Of a DNA stretch of 64,000 bases, positions 36,683 to 46,389 are shown piece after piece. A program made the position numbers and the translations under genes. The notes under the pieces are model-generated. The model saw only the letters and a list, made by a program, of their open reading frames with translations. It did not search any database and was not told where the DNA came from. The DNA comes from Synechococcus sp. CC9616 (GTDB lineage: Bacteria > Cyanobacteriota > Cyanobacteriia > PCC-6307 > Cyanobiaceae), in NCBI RefSeq assembly GCF_000515235.1, contig NZ_KI911558.1, forward strand, positions 200,588 to 264,587, in the 5' to 3' direction. Every line of letters begins with the position of its first letter. Position 1 is the first letter of the stretch.

Positions 36683-39628
36683 CTATTTGGCTTCCATCCA
36701 GTTTGCGCCGATGCCTGTTTCGGCCACCAGGGGAACGCTGAGTTTCACGGCGTTCTCCATGGTCTGCACCACCAACTTTCGGGTGGTCTCCAATGCGTCT
36801 GGTGCGACTTCCAGCACCAGTTCATCGTGCACCTGGAGCAGCAGCTGAGCTGGAAGCCCTTGGTTGTGTAGGGCTGCTTGCAGCTGCACCATCGCCACTT
36901 TGATGATGTCGGCACTCGATCCCTGAATCGGAGCATTGGCGGCGGCCCTGAGTTGCTGCGCCTCCATGCCGCCGCGGCGGGCCACATCCAGGTCGATCTC
37001 CAGAGGGTCCTTGCCCAGCAGTCGGCCGAGGCCGTTGCGGTCGAAGTGGAACGGGCGCCGGCGCCCAAGGATCGTCTCCACGTAACCGCGGCTGAGGGCG
37101 AGCCGTTCCTGCAGTTCCAGGAAGGCGAACACCTTGGGGTAGCGCTGCTTGTACTTGGCCAGGAATTCCTTGGCCTCCATCTGGCTGACGCCGGTCTCCC
37201 GTGCAAAGCGCTGGGCCCCCATGCCATAGATCACGCCGAAGTTGATGGTCTTGCCGAGGCGACGTTCATCGGAGCTCACGTCGTCTTTGTCCAGCAACAG
37301 TCGAGCCGTCAGTGCGTGCACGTCGTCGTCACTGCGATACGCCTCCTGCAGAACCTCTTCACCGGAGAGGTGGGTGAGGATGCGCAGCTCGATCTGGGAG
37401 TAGTCCGCACTGAGCAGGGTCCAGCCCTGCTGCGGAAGGAATGCCTTGCGAATCCGCCGGCTGTACTCGGTGCGCACGGGAATGTTCTGCAGGTTGGGGT
37501 TGCTGCTGCTCAGCCGTCCCGTTGCCGTCACCGCCTGATTGAAATCGGTATGCACTCGCCCGGTTTCCGCTTCCACCAGCTGAGGCAAGGCATCGATGTA
37601 GGTGCTCTTGAGCTTGCTGAGCACCCGGTGCTCCAGCACCAGGGGCACCACAGGGTGGTCGTTGCCCAGTTTCTCGAGCACCGTGGCATCCGTGCTGTAA
37701 CCCGTTTTGGTGCGTCGCGACTTTTTCCGGTCCAGCCCCAGGGTGTCGAACAGCAGTTCACCGAGTTGCTTCGGCGAAGCCAGGTTGAAATCAACCCCTG
37801 CGGCTTCTTTTGCGTCCGATTCCAGCCGCTGCAGGGTTGTGCCCATTTCCTCAGAAAGTTCCTTCAAATAAGGCACATCAATGCGGATGCCGGTGGATTC
37901 CATCAGGGCCAGTACCGGCTCCAAGGGTTGCTCCACCTGCTCAAGCAACTGGATTAGGGGAGCGCCCATCGCTTCCAGTTGTTGACGCAGCAGCAGGGCC
38001 AGTCGACGGGTCACATGCACGTCCATCCCGCAATAAAGGCTGGCTGGACCGATGGGTACGTCCGCGAAGGTCTGCTTTTTGCCAACGAGATCGCCGTAAG
38101 CCGTTGGTGAAAAGCCGAACTCCCGTTCCGCCATCACGTCCAAACCGTGTTTCGCCGCGGCATCACGCAGGTAGTCCGCCAACAGCGTGTCCATCACCAC
38201 CCCTTCAAGAGCCAGGCCATGCCGCAACAGGATCAGGCGGTCGTATTTGGCGTTCTGCAGAGCTTTGGGATGCTCCCTGCTGGCCAGCCAGGGAGCGATG
38301 GCGGTGAGAACGCTCTCCAATGGCAACTGCGGGGACTGCTCTGAAGTGAGGTCGTCTGCAGGGTGATGACCAATCGGGATGTAGGCCAGCGCGTCGAGTG
38401 CCTCTCCCCAACACACGCCGATTCCCACCAGCTCTGCCTTGAAGGGGTTCAGGTCTGTTGTTTCCGTGTCGAGGGCCACAGGTGAGCTGGCCTCGGTGCA
38501 GGCCATCAGCTGCTGCACCAGATCAGCAAGGGCCGCCGCTGTTGTGATCAGTTGCGGTTGCAACGCCGGTGCTGCGCTGGCCTCGGACGTTTCTTCAGTT
38601 GTGGCGGTGGCCACATAAAGGTTGTCCTGTGTCGCAGGGGGTTTGCTGTTCGTGGCGTATCCACCTGCTGAGAAAGCGGCAACGAATCCCTCCACCTGTC
38701 GCAACAGGCTGTTCAGTTCCAGGTCCTGCAGGCTCGTGCTGAGGGCACCGGCGTCCACGGCGGTCAGGCTCAGGCGTGGATCCTCCGGCAGGGGAATGTC
38801 CACCAGGATTTCCGCCAGCTTTCTGGACAGATAGGCATTGTCGTAATCGTTGCGAAGCTTGCCCTTCAGGGCGCCTTTGATCGCACCGCGACTGGCTTTC
38901 GGACCCTCGGACTCCACTTCTGTAAGCGCTACGTAAACCGCATCCAGATCGCCGTTTTCCTTCAGCAGATTGATCGCGGTCTTGGGCCCCACGCCCCGTA
39001 CCCCCGGGATGTTGTCGGAGCTGTCTCCGGTGAGGGCCTTGAGATCAACAACCTTTTCAGGCATCACGCCAAGTTTGCCCAGTACTCCCTTCTCATCGAT
39101 CAGGGTCGGCCCGCTGTTTTTGGCGTAAGGGCCACCACCCATGTAGAGGACAGCAATGTCGCGTTTGTCGTCCACCAGCTGGAACAGGTCCCGATCCCCG
39201 GAGAGGATCCGCACGCTCCAGCCTTCCGCCGCACCACGCTGCGCCAGGGTCCCCAGCACGTCATCCGCCTCATAGCCCGGGGCCATGCAGAGGGGTAACT
39301 GCAGCTGCTCTCGCAGGATCAGCTGCAGTTGGTCGAGATCCTGGAAGAACACCTCCGGGGCCACATCCCGGTGCGCTTTGTAATTTGCATCAGCGACGTG
39401 GCGGAAGGTTGGTTCCGCAGTGTCGAAGGCGATGCAAACCCCTTGGGGGTTGAGGCTCTTGCCCGTGTCCAGCAGTGACTTCAGGAAGCCGTAGGTGACG
39501 CTGGTGGGCCGTCCGTCCTTGGTGGCGAGCCCCCCCTCCCCACCCTTGCTGAAGGCGTAGAAACTGCGGAAGGCCAGTGAGTGCCCATCAACGAGCAGCA
39601 GCAGGGGCTTGGGAGACGCCTCGGGCAT
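36683..39628 (-). CDS. polA: DNA polymerase I
   Basis: 981 residues in three domains: N-terminal 5'-3' exonuclease (VDGHSLAFRSFYA, GYEADDVLGTLAQ, DSSDNIPGVRGVGPKTA), central 3'-5' proofreading domain with its DEDD motif kept (ALDTETTDLNPFKAELVGIG), and polymerase domain (LSADYSQIELRILTHLSGE, RRLGKTINFGVIYGMG, LLQVHDELVLEV). It removes RNA primers and fills repair gaps. ATG at 39628; convergent with the broken octapeptide gene. The retained proofreading residues contrast with many bacterial PolA proteins that have lost them. Confidence 0.98.
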   Translation of the reverse strand: MPEASPKPLLLLVDGHSLAFRSFYAFSKGGEGGLATKDGRPTSVTYGFLKSLLDTGKSLNPQGVCIAFDTAEPTFRHVADANYKAHRDVAPEVFFQDLDQLQLILREQLQLPLCMAPGYEADDVLGTLAQRGAAEGWSVRILSGDRDLFQLVDDKRDIAVLYMGGGPYAKNSGPTLIDEKGVLGKLGVMPEKVVDLKALTGDSSDNIPGVRGVGPKTAINLLKENGDLDAVYVALTEVESEGPKASRGAIKGALKGKLRNDYDNAYLSRKLAEILVDIPLPEDPRLSLTAVDAGALSTSLQDLELNSLLRQVEGFVAAFSAGGYATNSKPPATQDNLYVATATTEETSEASAAPALQPQLITTAAALADLVQQLMACTEASSPVALDTETTDLNPFKAELVGIGVCWGEALDALAYIPIGHHPADDLTSEQSPQLPLESVLTAIAPWLASREHPKALQNAKYDRLILLRHGLALEGVVMDTLLADYLRDAAAKHGLDVMAEREFGFSPTAYGDLVGKKQTFADVPIGPASLYCGMDVHVTRRLALLLRQQLEAMGAPLIQLLEQVEQPLEPVLALMESTGIRIDVPYLKELSEEMGTTLQRLESDAKEAAGVDFNLASPKQLGELLFDTLGLDRKKSRRTKTGYSTDATVLEKLGNDHPVVPLVLEHRVLSKLKSTYIDALPQLVEAETGRVHTDFNQAVTATGRLSSSNPNLQNIPVRTEYSRRIRKAFLPQQGWTLLSADYSQIELRILTHLSGEEVLQEAYRSDDDVHALTARLLLDKDDVSSDERRLGKTINFGVIYGMGAQRFARETGVSQMEAKEFLAKYKQRYPKVFAFLELQERLALSRGYVETILGRRRPFHFDRNGLGRLLGKDPLEIDLDVARRGGMEAQQLRAAANAPIQGSSADIIKVAMVQLQAALHNQGLPAQLLLQVHDELVLEVAPDALETTRKLVVQTMENAVKLSVPLVAETGIGANWMEAK

Positions 39629-39650
39629 GGTCAGGTCTTGGCTGTGGGGC

Positions 39651-40826
39651 TCAGTCGCGTTTTTGCTTTGCCCAGGGAGGCAGGTCGATAAACACGCGAG
39701 TGCCAGGTTGTAAGCCTTTCAGAATGGCGGTCTGATCACCGCTGCTGCTGCCCAGGTCCACATTCCGGAAACGTGGCTGCTGGTCGTCTCCGACCAACAA
39801 CACGCCGGGGGTGCCGTTCTCAGTGACGATGGCCACGGTCGGCACCAGGGTGCGTGCAGGGCTTCGACCGGTCTTGAAATCGACGTCGGCCGTCATGCCG
39901 ATCAGCAGCTTTGCGGGCGGATCGATCAGTTCCAGATCAACTTCAAAGGACGTGACGTTGTCCTGCTTCTGCGCCCGCGGAGCAATTTCCGACACGCGGG
40001 CTTTGAAGCGTTCATCTGGAAAGGCGTCAACGCGAACGTCAGCGTCCTGGCCGATCACGATGCGACCGATGTCACTTTCAGGAACCCGAGCCACGGCTTC
40101 GAGTCCCTGGGACAGCTCTACCACCGAGGAGCTGGTGGCTCCGGCATTCGTGGATGCCGTGGTGGTCGGAGTCACAAAGGCCCCTGGATCGGCGTAGCGC
40201 GCGGTGATCGTTCCAGGGAATGGGGCCCGGATCAGCAGCTGACGGTTCTCCTCCTCGAGTTGCTCAATCCGCTCGCGGGCGGCGATCACCTGAGCTTCAG
40301 CGGCAATCATGTCGCTGCGAACGGTATTGAAGTCATCAGCGCTCAGAACCCCGTCGCGAAACAAGGACTCACGGCGTTTGAAATCGTCCTGCTTGGCACG
40401 GAAATTGGCTTGCGCCTGGCGCAGCAGGGCCCGTCGCTCGTCGAGCCGGTCGAGAATGTCTCCCCGATCCATGACCGCAAGAACCTGATTCGCTGCCACC
40501 TCATCTCCCTCGTTCACCAGCAGCTGATCCAGCAATCCGCGATTGCGGGGACTCACATTCACGCGCCGGATGGCTTTTAGTTCTCCGCTGGCCGTCACCA
40601 CCCCTGAGAGCGACCCGCGGGTTGCCTCCACGGTGAATGGGCTCAGATCGCGAGAACTGTTGCGAGCGGGTCCGAACCGCCAGAACAGGCCCCCACCGGC
40701 GAGAACGGCCACAACCAGAACGATCAGTCCTGTGCGTCGTTGGCTGCGTTTGGCGTTTGTCTGCTGCAACCCCAGCAAGGGCTCCTCCATGGGCGGGGAC
40801 GTGGGTCGTTGCTCGATCCGCACCAT
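39651..40826 (-). CDS. membrane fusion (HlyD/RND-adaptor) protein
   Basis: A 391-residue periplasmic adaptor: one N-terminal membrane anchor (GLIVLVVAVLAGGGLFW), a lipoyl half-motif (GVVTASGELKAIRRVNVSPRNRGLL), a coiled-coil hairpin about residues 105-190, and the beta-barrel (AVARVPESDIGRIVIGQDADVRVDAF). Such proteins link an inner-membrane pump to an outer-membrane channel or work with MacB-type ABC transporters. No pump gene is adjacent. ATG at 40826 is preferred to the upstream extension to 40949, which overlaps ychF. It is divergent from ychF with 52 bp between starts. Confidence 0.85.
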   Translation of the reverse strand: MVRIEQRPTSPPMEEPLLGLQQTNAKRSQRRTGLIVLVVAVLAGGGLFWRFGPARNSSRDLSPFTVEATRGSLSGVVTASGELKAIRRVNVSPRNRGLLDQLLVNEGDEVAANQVLAVMDRGDILDRLDERRALLRQAQANFRAKQDDFKRRESLFRDGVLSADDFNTVRSDMIAAEAQVIAARERIEQLEEENRQLLIRAPFPGTITARYADPGAFVTPTTTASTNAGATSSSVVELSQGLEAVARVPESDIGRIVIGQDADVRVDAFPDERFKARVSEIAPRAQKQDNVTSFEVDLELIDPPAKLLIGMTADVDFKTGRSPARTLVPTVAIVTENGTPGVLLVGDDQQPRFRNVDLGSSSGDQTAILKGLQPGTRVFIDLPPWAKQKRD

Positions 40827-40878
40827 TGGGCCATAAAAGTTCACAACATTGTTGCGTCCTGCCGGTAGATTCCGGCCC

Positions 40879-41970
40879 ATGCTCAAAGCTGGAATTGTCG
40901 GACTGCCCAATGTCGGCAAGTCCACCCTGTTCAACGCGCTTGTAGCCAATGCTCAGGCGCAGGCAGCCAATTTTCCCTTCTGCACGATCGAACCGAACGT
41001 TGGGACGGTTGCGGTGCCTGATGATCGCCTCGATCAGCTCACCAAGCTCAGCAAGAGTCAGAACACGATTCCCACGCGGATGGAGTTCGTCGACATCGCA
41101 GGCCTTGTGAAGGGTGCGAGCCAGGGGGAGGGTCTGGGGAACAAGTTCTTGGCCAACATCCGTGAGGTCGACGCCATCGTCCATGTGATCCGTTGTTTCG
41201 ACGATGACGATGTGATCCATGTCTCAGGGTCCATCGGCCCGACCCGTGATGCCGAGGTGATCAATCTCGAACTGGGCCTGGCTGATCTGGCCCAGATCGA
41301 AAAGCGACGCGATCGGCTGAAGAAACAGATACGCACCAGCAAGGAGGCGCAGGTTGAAGATGCTGCCCTTGAAAGGATTCAGGAGGTTCTTGAGCAAGGC
41401 GGTGCGGCGCGCAGCGTCGAGATCAGTGAGGAAGAGGACGCGATGCTTCGACCCCTCGGCTTGCTGACGGCCAAACCGATCATTTACGCCACCAACGTCA
41501 GCGAAGAGGAGCTGGCAGCGGGCAATGGCTACTGCGAGGAGGTGATCGAACTGGCGGCCAAGGAAGCGGCTGAGACGGTGCGGATCTCGGCGCAGGTTGA
41601 AGCGGAGCTGATCGAGTTAGGGGAGGACGAGCGCACCGATTACCTCGAAGGTCTCGGCGTCAGCGAAGGCGGCCTGCAGAGCCTGATTCAGGCGACGTAT
41701 CGCTTGCTGGGCCTGCGCACGTATTTCACCACCGGCGAGAAGGAGACCCGTGCCTGGACCTTCAAGGCCGGCATGACGGCACCACAGGCAGCTGGCGTGA
41801 TCCACACCGATTTCGAACGTGGCTTTATTCGTGCCCAAACCATCGGGTGGGAAAAACTTCTGAACGCTGGATCTCTTTCAGAGGCCAGAAACAAGGGTTG
41901 GCTTCGTAGTGAAGGCAAGGATTATCTTGTTGCAGAAGGGGATGTGATGGAGTTTTTGTTTAACGTTTAA
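40879..41970 (+). CDS. ychF: YchF/OLA1-family ATPase
   Basis: A 363-residue Obg-like P-loop protein: GIVGLPNVGKSTLFNAL, DIAGLVKGASQGEGLGNKFL, and C-terminal TGS domain (TYFTTGEKETRAWTF, AAGVIHTDFERGFIRAQ). It binds ribosomes and hydrolyses ATP in preference to GTP. ATG at 40879; an open 10-codon extension upstream is not conserved in type. It is convergent with the sulfotransferase gene 63 bp away. Confidence 0.96.
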   Translation: MLKAGIVGLPNVGKSTLFNALVANAQAQAANFPFCTIEPNVGTVAVPDDRLDQLTKLSKSQNTIPTRMEFVDIAGLVKGASQGEGLGNKFLANIREVDAIVHVIRCFDDDDVIHVSGSIGPTRDAEVINLELGLADLAQIEKRRDRLKKQIRTSKEAQVEDAALERIQEVLEQGGAARSVEISEEEDAMLRPLGLLTAKPIIYATNVSEEELAAGNGYCEEVIELAAKEAAETVRISAQVEAELIELGEDERTDYLEGLGVSEGGLQSLIQATYRLLGLRTYFTTGEKETRAWTFKAGMTAPQAAGVIHTDFERGFIRAQTIGWEKLLNAGSLSEARNKGWLRSEGKDYLVAEGDVMEFLFNV

Positions 41971-42033
41971 GAGAGATTTGAATGTGTGCGCGGGAGTTTT
42001 TGATTTTCTGTTATGCATCGTCGTAGATTGATC

Positions 42034-43146
42034 TCAAGCAACAAGGGTTGGCTGAAGTTTTGAGAGCAGTTTCTCGACTGAGTCGCTTATTACATGCCAG
42101 GGCTGAGGGTGGCAGCGATGCTCAATCATGCGAACGAGATGATCGGCAATGGCATGCATCCTGAGTTCTTCATCTAGGGATAAGGGGCGATAGCGGCACC
42201 GCTTTCGTTCCAGGTACTGTGTTTCCTTAGGGAAGATCTTTTCCCAGCGGCACCCCCAGACTTCCTTGGCGAAACGTTGATTGTGGGCCTGGAAGTGTGC
42301 GTGAGTCGAGCGGGCCAATCGACTGTTGAATCCCCAGAAGTAGGGATCGTTCCAACCTCTCCAGGCTTCCTCTTTGAGAATGATCTTGGAGGATCCTTCA
42401 ATGCGGCGGTGACTGATGCCCTGTTCCTGGAGCTTTCGGCTGAGCAGGTGTGACAGCCAGACGCCGCGAATGCCTGGGCTTCTGTTCTGGGAGCGATGAC
42501 TCCCTTGCGTCCAGGATTCGTTGGCAGGGAGCCCGAGTTCCTCAAGAAACTGATCAAAGGGATCCTGATTGTTTGCCCTGAAGGGAATGAACTGAAGCTT
42601 CAATCCTTGTCTTCTCGCTTCGAGAAGCGGCTGAAAATAGCTCCAGAAGTCGAATAAGTATTTTCGTTTCTGAATGTTTCCGCGTGCAGGGCTCTCCCCT
42701 GGAAGGCGTCCGTCGATTGCGGCGGCTAGGAATTCTTCAAAGCTCGCACTGTGATAAAAGCGTCTGAGTGAGTAGGTGTAGCGTGAGTTGATGTAGTCAA
42801 GCTGTGTGCGAATAAAGATAACGATCTCGAGTTTGAATCCTTTCCTCAGGGCAAGTTTCTGAAGGGTTCTGAGAGTCTTCGGGTCATTAAGAGGAACTGC
42901 AAATTGTTCGGCGCTGATCAGTAGGTGTTTGCCTTTGTTTTTATGGGAGTTGAGATGTTTTTTGAGTGAGCTCCAGTCGCCTTTGCAGATGTCGCTGGCG
43001 AGCACCTTGAAGGTTTTTGAGCCGTATGGGTGGCTATAAATAAATCCTTGCTCGTTGAGTTTGAGGCGATTCTGAAAAAGCCTATCCTGGATATATGTGG
43101 AGGCTGTTTTGTGCGTACCGGCGTGAATGACGAGTCGTGCTGCCAT
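42034..43146 (-). CDS. sulfotransferase-like P-loop protein
   Basis: A 370-residue protein with an N-terminal PAPS-binding-type loop, VIHAGTHKTASTYIQ, and a central segment (LEIVIFIRTQLDYINSRYTYSLRRF) resembling the 3'-phosphate-binding region of sulfotransferases. The C-terminal half is rich in Arg, His and Trp. It may sulfate a surface glycan or a capsule, but no partner genes are near. ATG at 43146 is preferred to upstream alternatives. AT-richer than neighbours, so likely an accessory gene. Confidence 0.78.
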   Translation of the reverse strand: MAARLVIHAGTHKTASTYIQDRLFQNRLKLNEQGFIYSHPYGSKTFKVLASDICKGDWSSLKKHLNSHKNKGKHLLISAEQFAVPLNDPKTLRTLQKLALRKGFKLEIVIFIRTQLDYINSRYTYSLRRFYHSASFEEFLAAAIDGRLPGESPARGNIQKRKYLFDFWSYFQPLLEARRQGLKLQFIPFRANNQDPFDQFLEELGLPANESWTQGSHRSQNRSPGIRGVWLSHLLSRKLQEQGISHRRIEGSSKIILKEEAWRGWNDPYFWGFNSRLARSTHAHFQAHNQRFAKEVWGCRWEKIFPKETQYLERKRCRYRPLSLDEELRMHAIADHLVRMIEHRCHPQPWHVISDSVEKLLSKLQPTLVA

Positions 43147-43246
43147 TAATCCGGTGCTTGTCGCGTTCCATGGAAGCAAATCACATCGCCCGTTCTTCCT
43201 GGTGGATCGCCACAGTTATGGTCAGCCAGCATTGGGTCGGTGAAGC

Positions 43247-43555
43247 ATGAATCGCTGGAATCAGATCCTGTTGTGTGTCGTCAGCACCGTTGCGACAGGG
43301 CTGGTTGTTTGTCCTGGCGCCCAGGCCGTGATGTTTACGGTTCGCCCAGGCACGGTGTTCGCTAAAAAACCCAGCTACAGGGCTGCTGATCGGCTGTCGA
43401 TCGAAGCGATCGACACGGTTGTGGAAGGGCCGGCCCTCGAGCAGAAGGACAAGTTTTGCCTGTACAGCCTGTTTGACCGTCAGGGCAAGGCCTTAACTCC
43501 CAAGCGGGCCTGGATTCCCTGCTACAGCATCGACAAGATGTTTCTGACTCCCTGA
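43247..43555 (+). CDS. small exported hypothetical protein (102 aa)
   Basis: A Sec-type signal peptide (MNRWNQILLCVVSTVATGLVVCPGAQA) is followed by a 75-residue mature part with two cysteines that could form a disulfide (KFCLYSL and WIPCYSI). No known domain. ATG at 43247. Its last 63 bp overlap the end of the convergent MFS gene. I cannot name a function. Confidence 0.7.
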   Translation: MNRWNQILLCVVSTVATGLVVCPGAQAVMFTVRPGTVFAKKPSYRAADRLSIEAIDTVVEGPALEQKDKFCLYSLFDRQGKALTPKRAWIPCYSIDKMFLTP

Positions 43556-44722
43556 GCTGTCGAAACGAGGTCTGAGTTGGTATGCCGTTGGGAGCATGGC
43601 TAAGCAAGCCGCTGCCATGCCGATCCAGAGCAGCAGGCCATGGCCCTGTCTGTCCAGAAGCGTGCCGCCGATCAGAGGGGCAACGATGGCGCTAATGGCG
43701 AAGCACTGGGAGAACAACGCCATCGCAAGCCCACGATGCTGGGGAGGGGTTTCCTCAATCACCGCTTCCGTCGCTGTCGGCAAGAAAGCGGCCTGAGCAA
43801 GAGCCATCGGCAGCAAGGCCAGCACCACCAACGTGGTTCCTGTTGAGGTCAGTGCTGATAGCCCCAGCAACAGACAGGCCACGCTGAAGCTGGACAAACT
43901 GAGGCCCAGGCCGAATCCCACGCTCCGATCTGCCAGCCAGCGACCGACCGGCCACTGCAGGATCACCAACAAGGTGAGTTGTAGCGCGATCAGCCCGCCA
44001 CTGGACGTTTCACTCAATCCGGGTCGCTCAAGACCGCCACGGACAAGATCGATCGGTAGGGCGCTCTGCTCGAGCGACAGGATGCCCGTTGCGACGATGC
44101 TGATGGCCAGAACCGGCAGGAGTGGTATCAGCCAGGTGAGGTTGAGGCGCTCCTCGGAGTCATCCTGGAGTCGCTGCTCAGAAGCTGTTCTGCGCTCATC
44201 CAGCAAGGGGTACAGGCTGATCAACAGCAAGACAGCGATCATGCAGATCGCCTCGACTCCGTAGATCAGTCGCAGCATCCCCAGCCAGGCGCACAGAGAG
44301 CCAAACAGGGCACCGATGCCGAAACCGAGGGCATCAGCGCTCCTGACAAGCGCATATCCGCGTCCGGACGGAACCGATCCGCAGCTGAGGGGCACGGCCA
44401 GTTCAATCGCAGGCCAATAAAGCCCAGCCGCCGAGCCCAGAAGAATTTCACCAATGACAAATCCGCTGTAACTGTTCGCCCGGAAGAGGGTGATGTCAGC
44501 AAGCACGGCCAGGATGGTGGTGATTCTCACCGGCCAGGAACAGGACAAGCCACGATCGAGAAGTGCTCCGCTCAGGAACCGCACCACGGTTCCGACAAGG
44601 GCGGACAGCGCCAGGCCACTGCCGACCTGACTTGCAGAGAAGTCGATGGCGTGGAACACCATCGGGGTCATGAACACCACTCCACCGGCACCAATCGAGG
44701 CCAATAACCGGAGCCGTGTCAC
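43493..44722 (-). CDS. major facilitator superfamily transporter
   Basis: About 409 residues with roughly twelve hydrophobic segments and typical MFS patterns (VRFLSGALLDRG between helices 2 and 3; IGEILLGSAAGLYWP). Substrate not predictable. GTG at 44722 (MTRLRLLASIGAGGVVF) places the start right before helix 1; an open extension reaches 44809, where it would overlap the divergent hydrolase gene. The 3' end overlaps the small exported protein gene by 63 bp. Confidence 0.85.
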   Translation of the reverse strand: MTRLRLLASIGAGGVVFMTPMVFHAIDFSASQVGSGLALSALVGTVVRFLSGALLDRGLSCSWPVRITTILAVLADITLFRANSYSGFVIGEILLGSAAGLYWPAIELAVPLSCGSVPSGRGYALVRSADALGFGIGALFGSLCAWLGMLRLIYGVEAICMIAVLLLISLYPLLDERRTASEQRLQDDSEERLNLTWLIPLLPVLAISIVATGILSLEQSALPIDLVRGGLERPGLSETSSGGLIALQLTLLVILQWPVGRWLADRSVGFGLGLSLSSFSVACLLLGLSALTSTGTTLVVLALLPMALAQAAFLPTATEAVIEETPPQHRGLAMALFSQCFAISAIVAPLIGGTLLDRQGHGLLLWIGMAAACLAMLPTAYQLRPRFDSSGSQKHLVDAVAGNPGPLGS

Positions 44723-44808
44723 ATTCCGCAGACCTGGAGGAAACTGGTTCCACCACCGCAGAGGTTCAGGGATTCTTGCGCGGACGCTCAGCAGGACGAC
44801 AACTGGCA

Positions 44809-46389
44809 ATGGGATTGTTGAGCAGTCTGCTGTTCTTCAACGCAGGACTGTGGCCTTCCAGGGCAGCTGATCGCCTGGAAGTCGAGATTGATGACGTGGT
44901 GCTTCCTGTCAAGGTGAGTGACCTTGGCGCCTGGGTTCGTTCCGAAGGGAAAAGCCGTTCTGAGTTGAAGACCTGGCTGTTGCTGCTGGATGAGGACAGC
45001 AGGGCTGGCCTGATGCGCCTTCTGGAGGCGCCTGTTCTCACCCGGCGCAGCCTTGGTCAGCAGATCCTGCGCAGTTGGGCCGCAGGTCCGTTGCTCGATG
45101 CCTTGCGTGAGTTGATTCGTGTGGAGGGCAGTCGCCTGGTCAGCAGTGAAGAGGTGCTGGCCACACTCGAATCGTTGCTGCGCCGCCGGAAGAGTGTTTC
45201 GACCCTCGATCTGCTGGAAGCCCTGCCCAGCGAACGGCTGAGGCTCGATCTCGATGCTCTGGTGTTGGCAGCATCCCGTTGGCGCCGGCAGATGGAGCGC
45301 CATCAGCGACTGACCTCGAATCTGGCGAGCTCCCTGTCGGTAAGGCGACCGCTGGATCAGCAGATGCAACTGCCGTCTGGATCGCCCACGACTGCGATCT
45401 CGATGAACACGTTGCAGCTGCCCGCTGCGCATCGACCGGGGGGACTCAGGGTTCAGCTCTGGATGCCGCCGAACAGCCCTGAATCCTCCGAGGGAGTCTG
45501 GGTGCTGCTGATGCCTGGCCTTGGAGGGGACCCGGAGCATTTCCACTGGCTGGCCAGAGCCCTGGCGGAGCAAGGCTGGCCGGTGGCAGTCCTTGAGCAT
45601 CCAGGCAGCGATGCAGCTGCTGTTCAAGCGCTTTTGGAAGGACGCCAGCCGTTCCTGGGTGCCAAGGCGCTTCGCCAGCGGCTGCAGGACATGGACGTGG
45701 TGATCCGCTCTCAGCGCTCCGGTGCGCTGACGATCCCCGGTGAACGGGTGGTCCTGATCGGTCATTCCCTTGGGGCACTGACGGCGCTTCTGGCCACTGG
45801 CATCTCCCCTGTCGATGGGCTGTCCGACCGCTGCAGCGACGCGCTGGAGGATTTACCGCTCACCAATCTCTCGGTGCTGTTGCAGTGTGAGTTGGCGGCA
45901 GCGGGCGTCTTGAAGCCGCCGCCACCGATTCCATCTGTACAGGCTGTCGTGGGGCTCAACAGCTTTGGAAGCCTGATTTGGCCGTCGACTCCTGCGGTTT
46001 CAATCGGCCAGCCGCTGCTGTTGATAGGCGGCACGCTTGATCTCATCACGCCGCCGCTGAGTGAGCAGCTGGAGCTTCTGGACGCACTCGGATCCCACCC
46101 AGCCAGCCGCGCCGTGATCGTTGAGGGAGCCAGTCACTTCTCTCCGATTCGCGTGGAGGGGCAACCCGGAGCAGCCAACGCCAATGACCTGTTCAAGCTG
46201 AGTGAGGAACTGGTGGGTGTTCAGCCCCTTGTGGTTCAGCAGCTGATGATGAATGAACTGATCACCTTCCTGAGGCAGGTGGAGATGTCTGAACCCATGG
46301 GGGCATCGGAGCATCTGCAGACAGGCTCGATCCGATGGCACCGCCTGAACCGCCGAGATGCCAGGGGTCTGGTTGAGCGAAGTCAGTAG
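44809..46389 (+). CDS. exported DUF1400 plus alpha/beta-hydrolase protein
   Basis: A signal peptide (MGLLSSLLFFNAGLWPSRAA) leads into a DUF1400-like domain (about 25-140), common in cyanobacterial proteins, and a C-terminal alpha/beta hydrolase with the nucleophile elbow VVLIGHSLGALTALLA, upstream LLMPGLGGDPEHFHWLARAL and a late His (GASHFSP). Likely a periplasmic or membrane-bound lipase/esterase; substrate unknown. The frame is open from GTG 44716, giving 31 more residues including an Arg pair. Its stop overlaps the end of the convergent ABC permease by 7 bp. Confidence 0.83.
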   Translation: MGLLSSLLFFNAGLWPSRAADRLEVEIDDVVLPVKVSDLGAWVRSEGKSRSELKTWLLLLDEDSRAGLMRLLEAPVLTRRSLGQQILRSWAAGPLLDALRELIRVEGSRLVSSEEVLATLESLLRRRKSVSTLDLLEALPSERLRLDLDALVLAASRWRRQMERHQRLTSNLASSLSVRRPLDQQMQLPSGSPTTAISMNTLQLPAAHRPGGLRVQLWMPPNSPESSEGVWVLLMPGLGGDPEHFHWLARALAEQGWPVAVLEHPGSDAAAVQALLEGRQPFLGAKALRQRLQDMDVVIRSQRSGALTIPGERVVLIGHSLGALTALLATGISPVDGLSDRCSDALEDLPLTNLSVLLQCELAAAGVLKPPPPIPSVQAVVGLNSFGSLIWPSTPAVSIGQPLLLIGGTLDLITPPLSEQLELLDALGSHPASRAVIVEGASHFSPIRVEGQPGAANANDLFKLSEELVGVQPLVVQQLMMNELITFLRQVEMSEPMGASEHLQTGSIRWHRLNRRDARGLVERSQ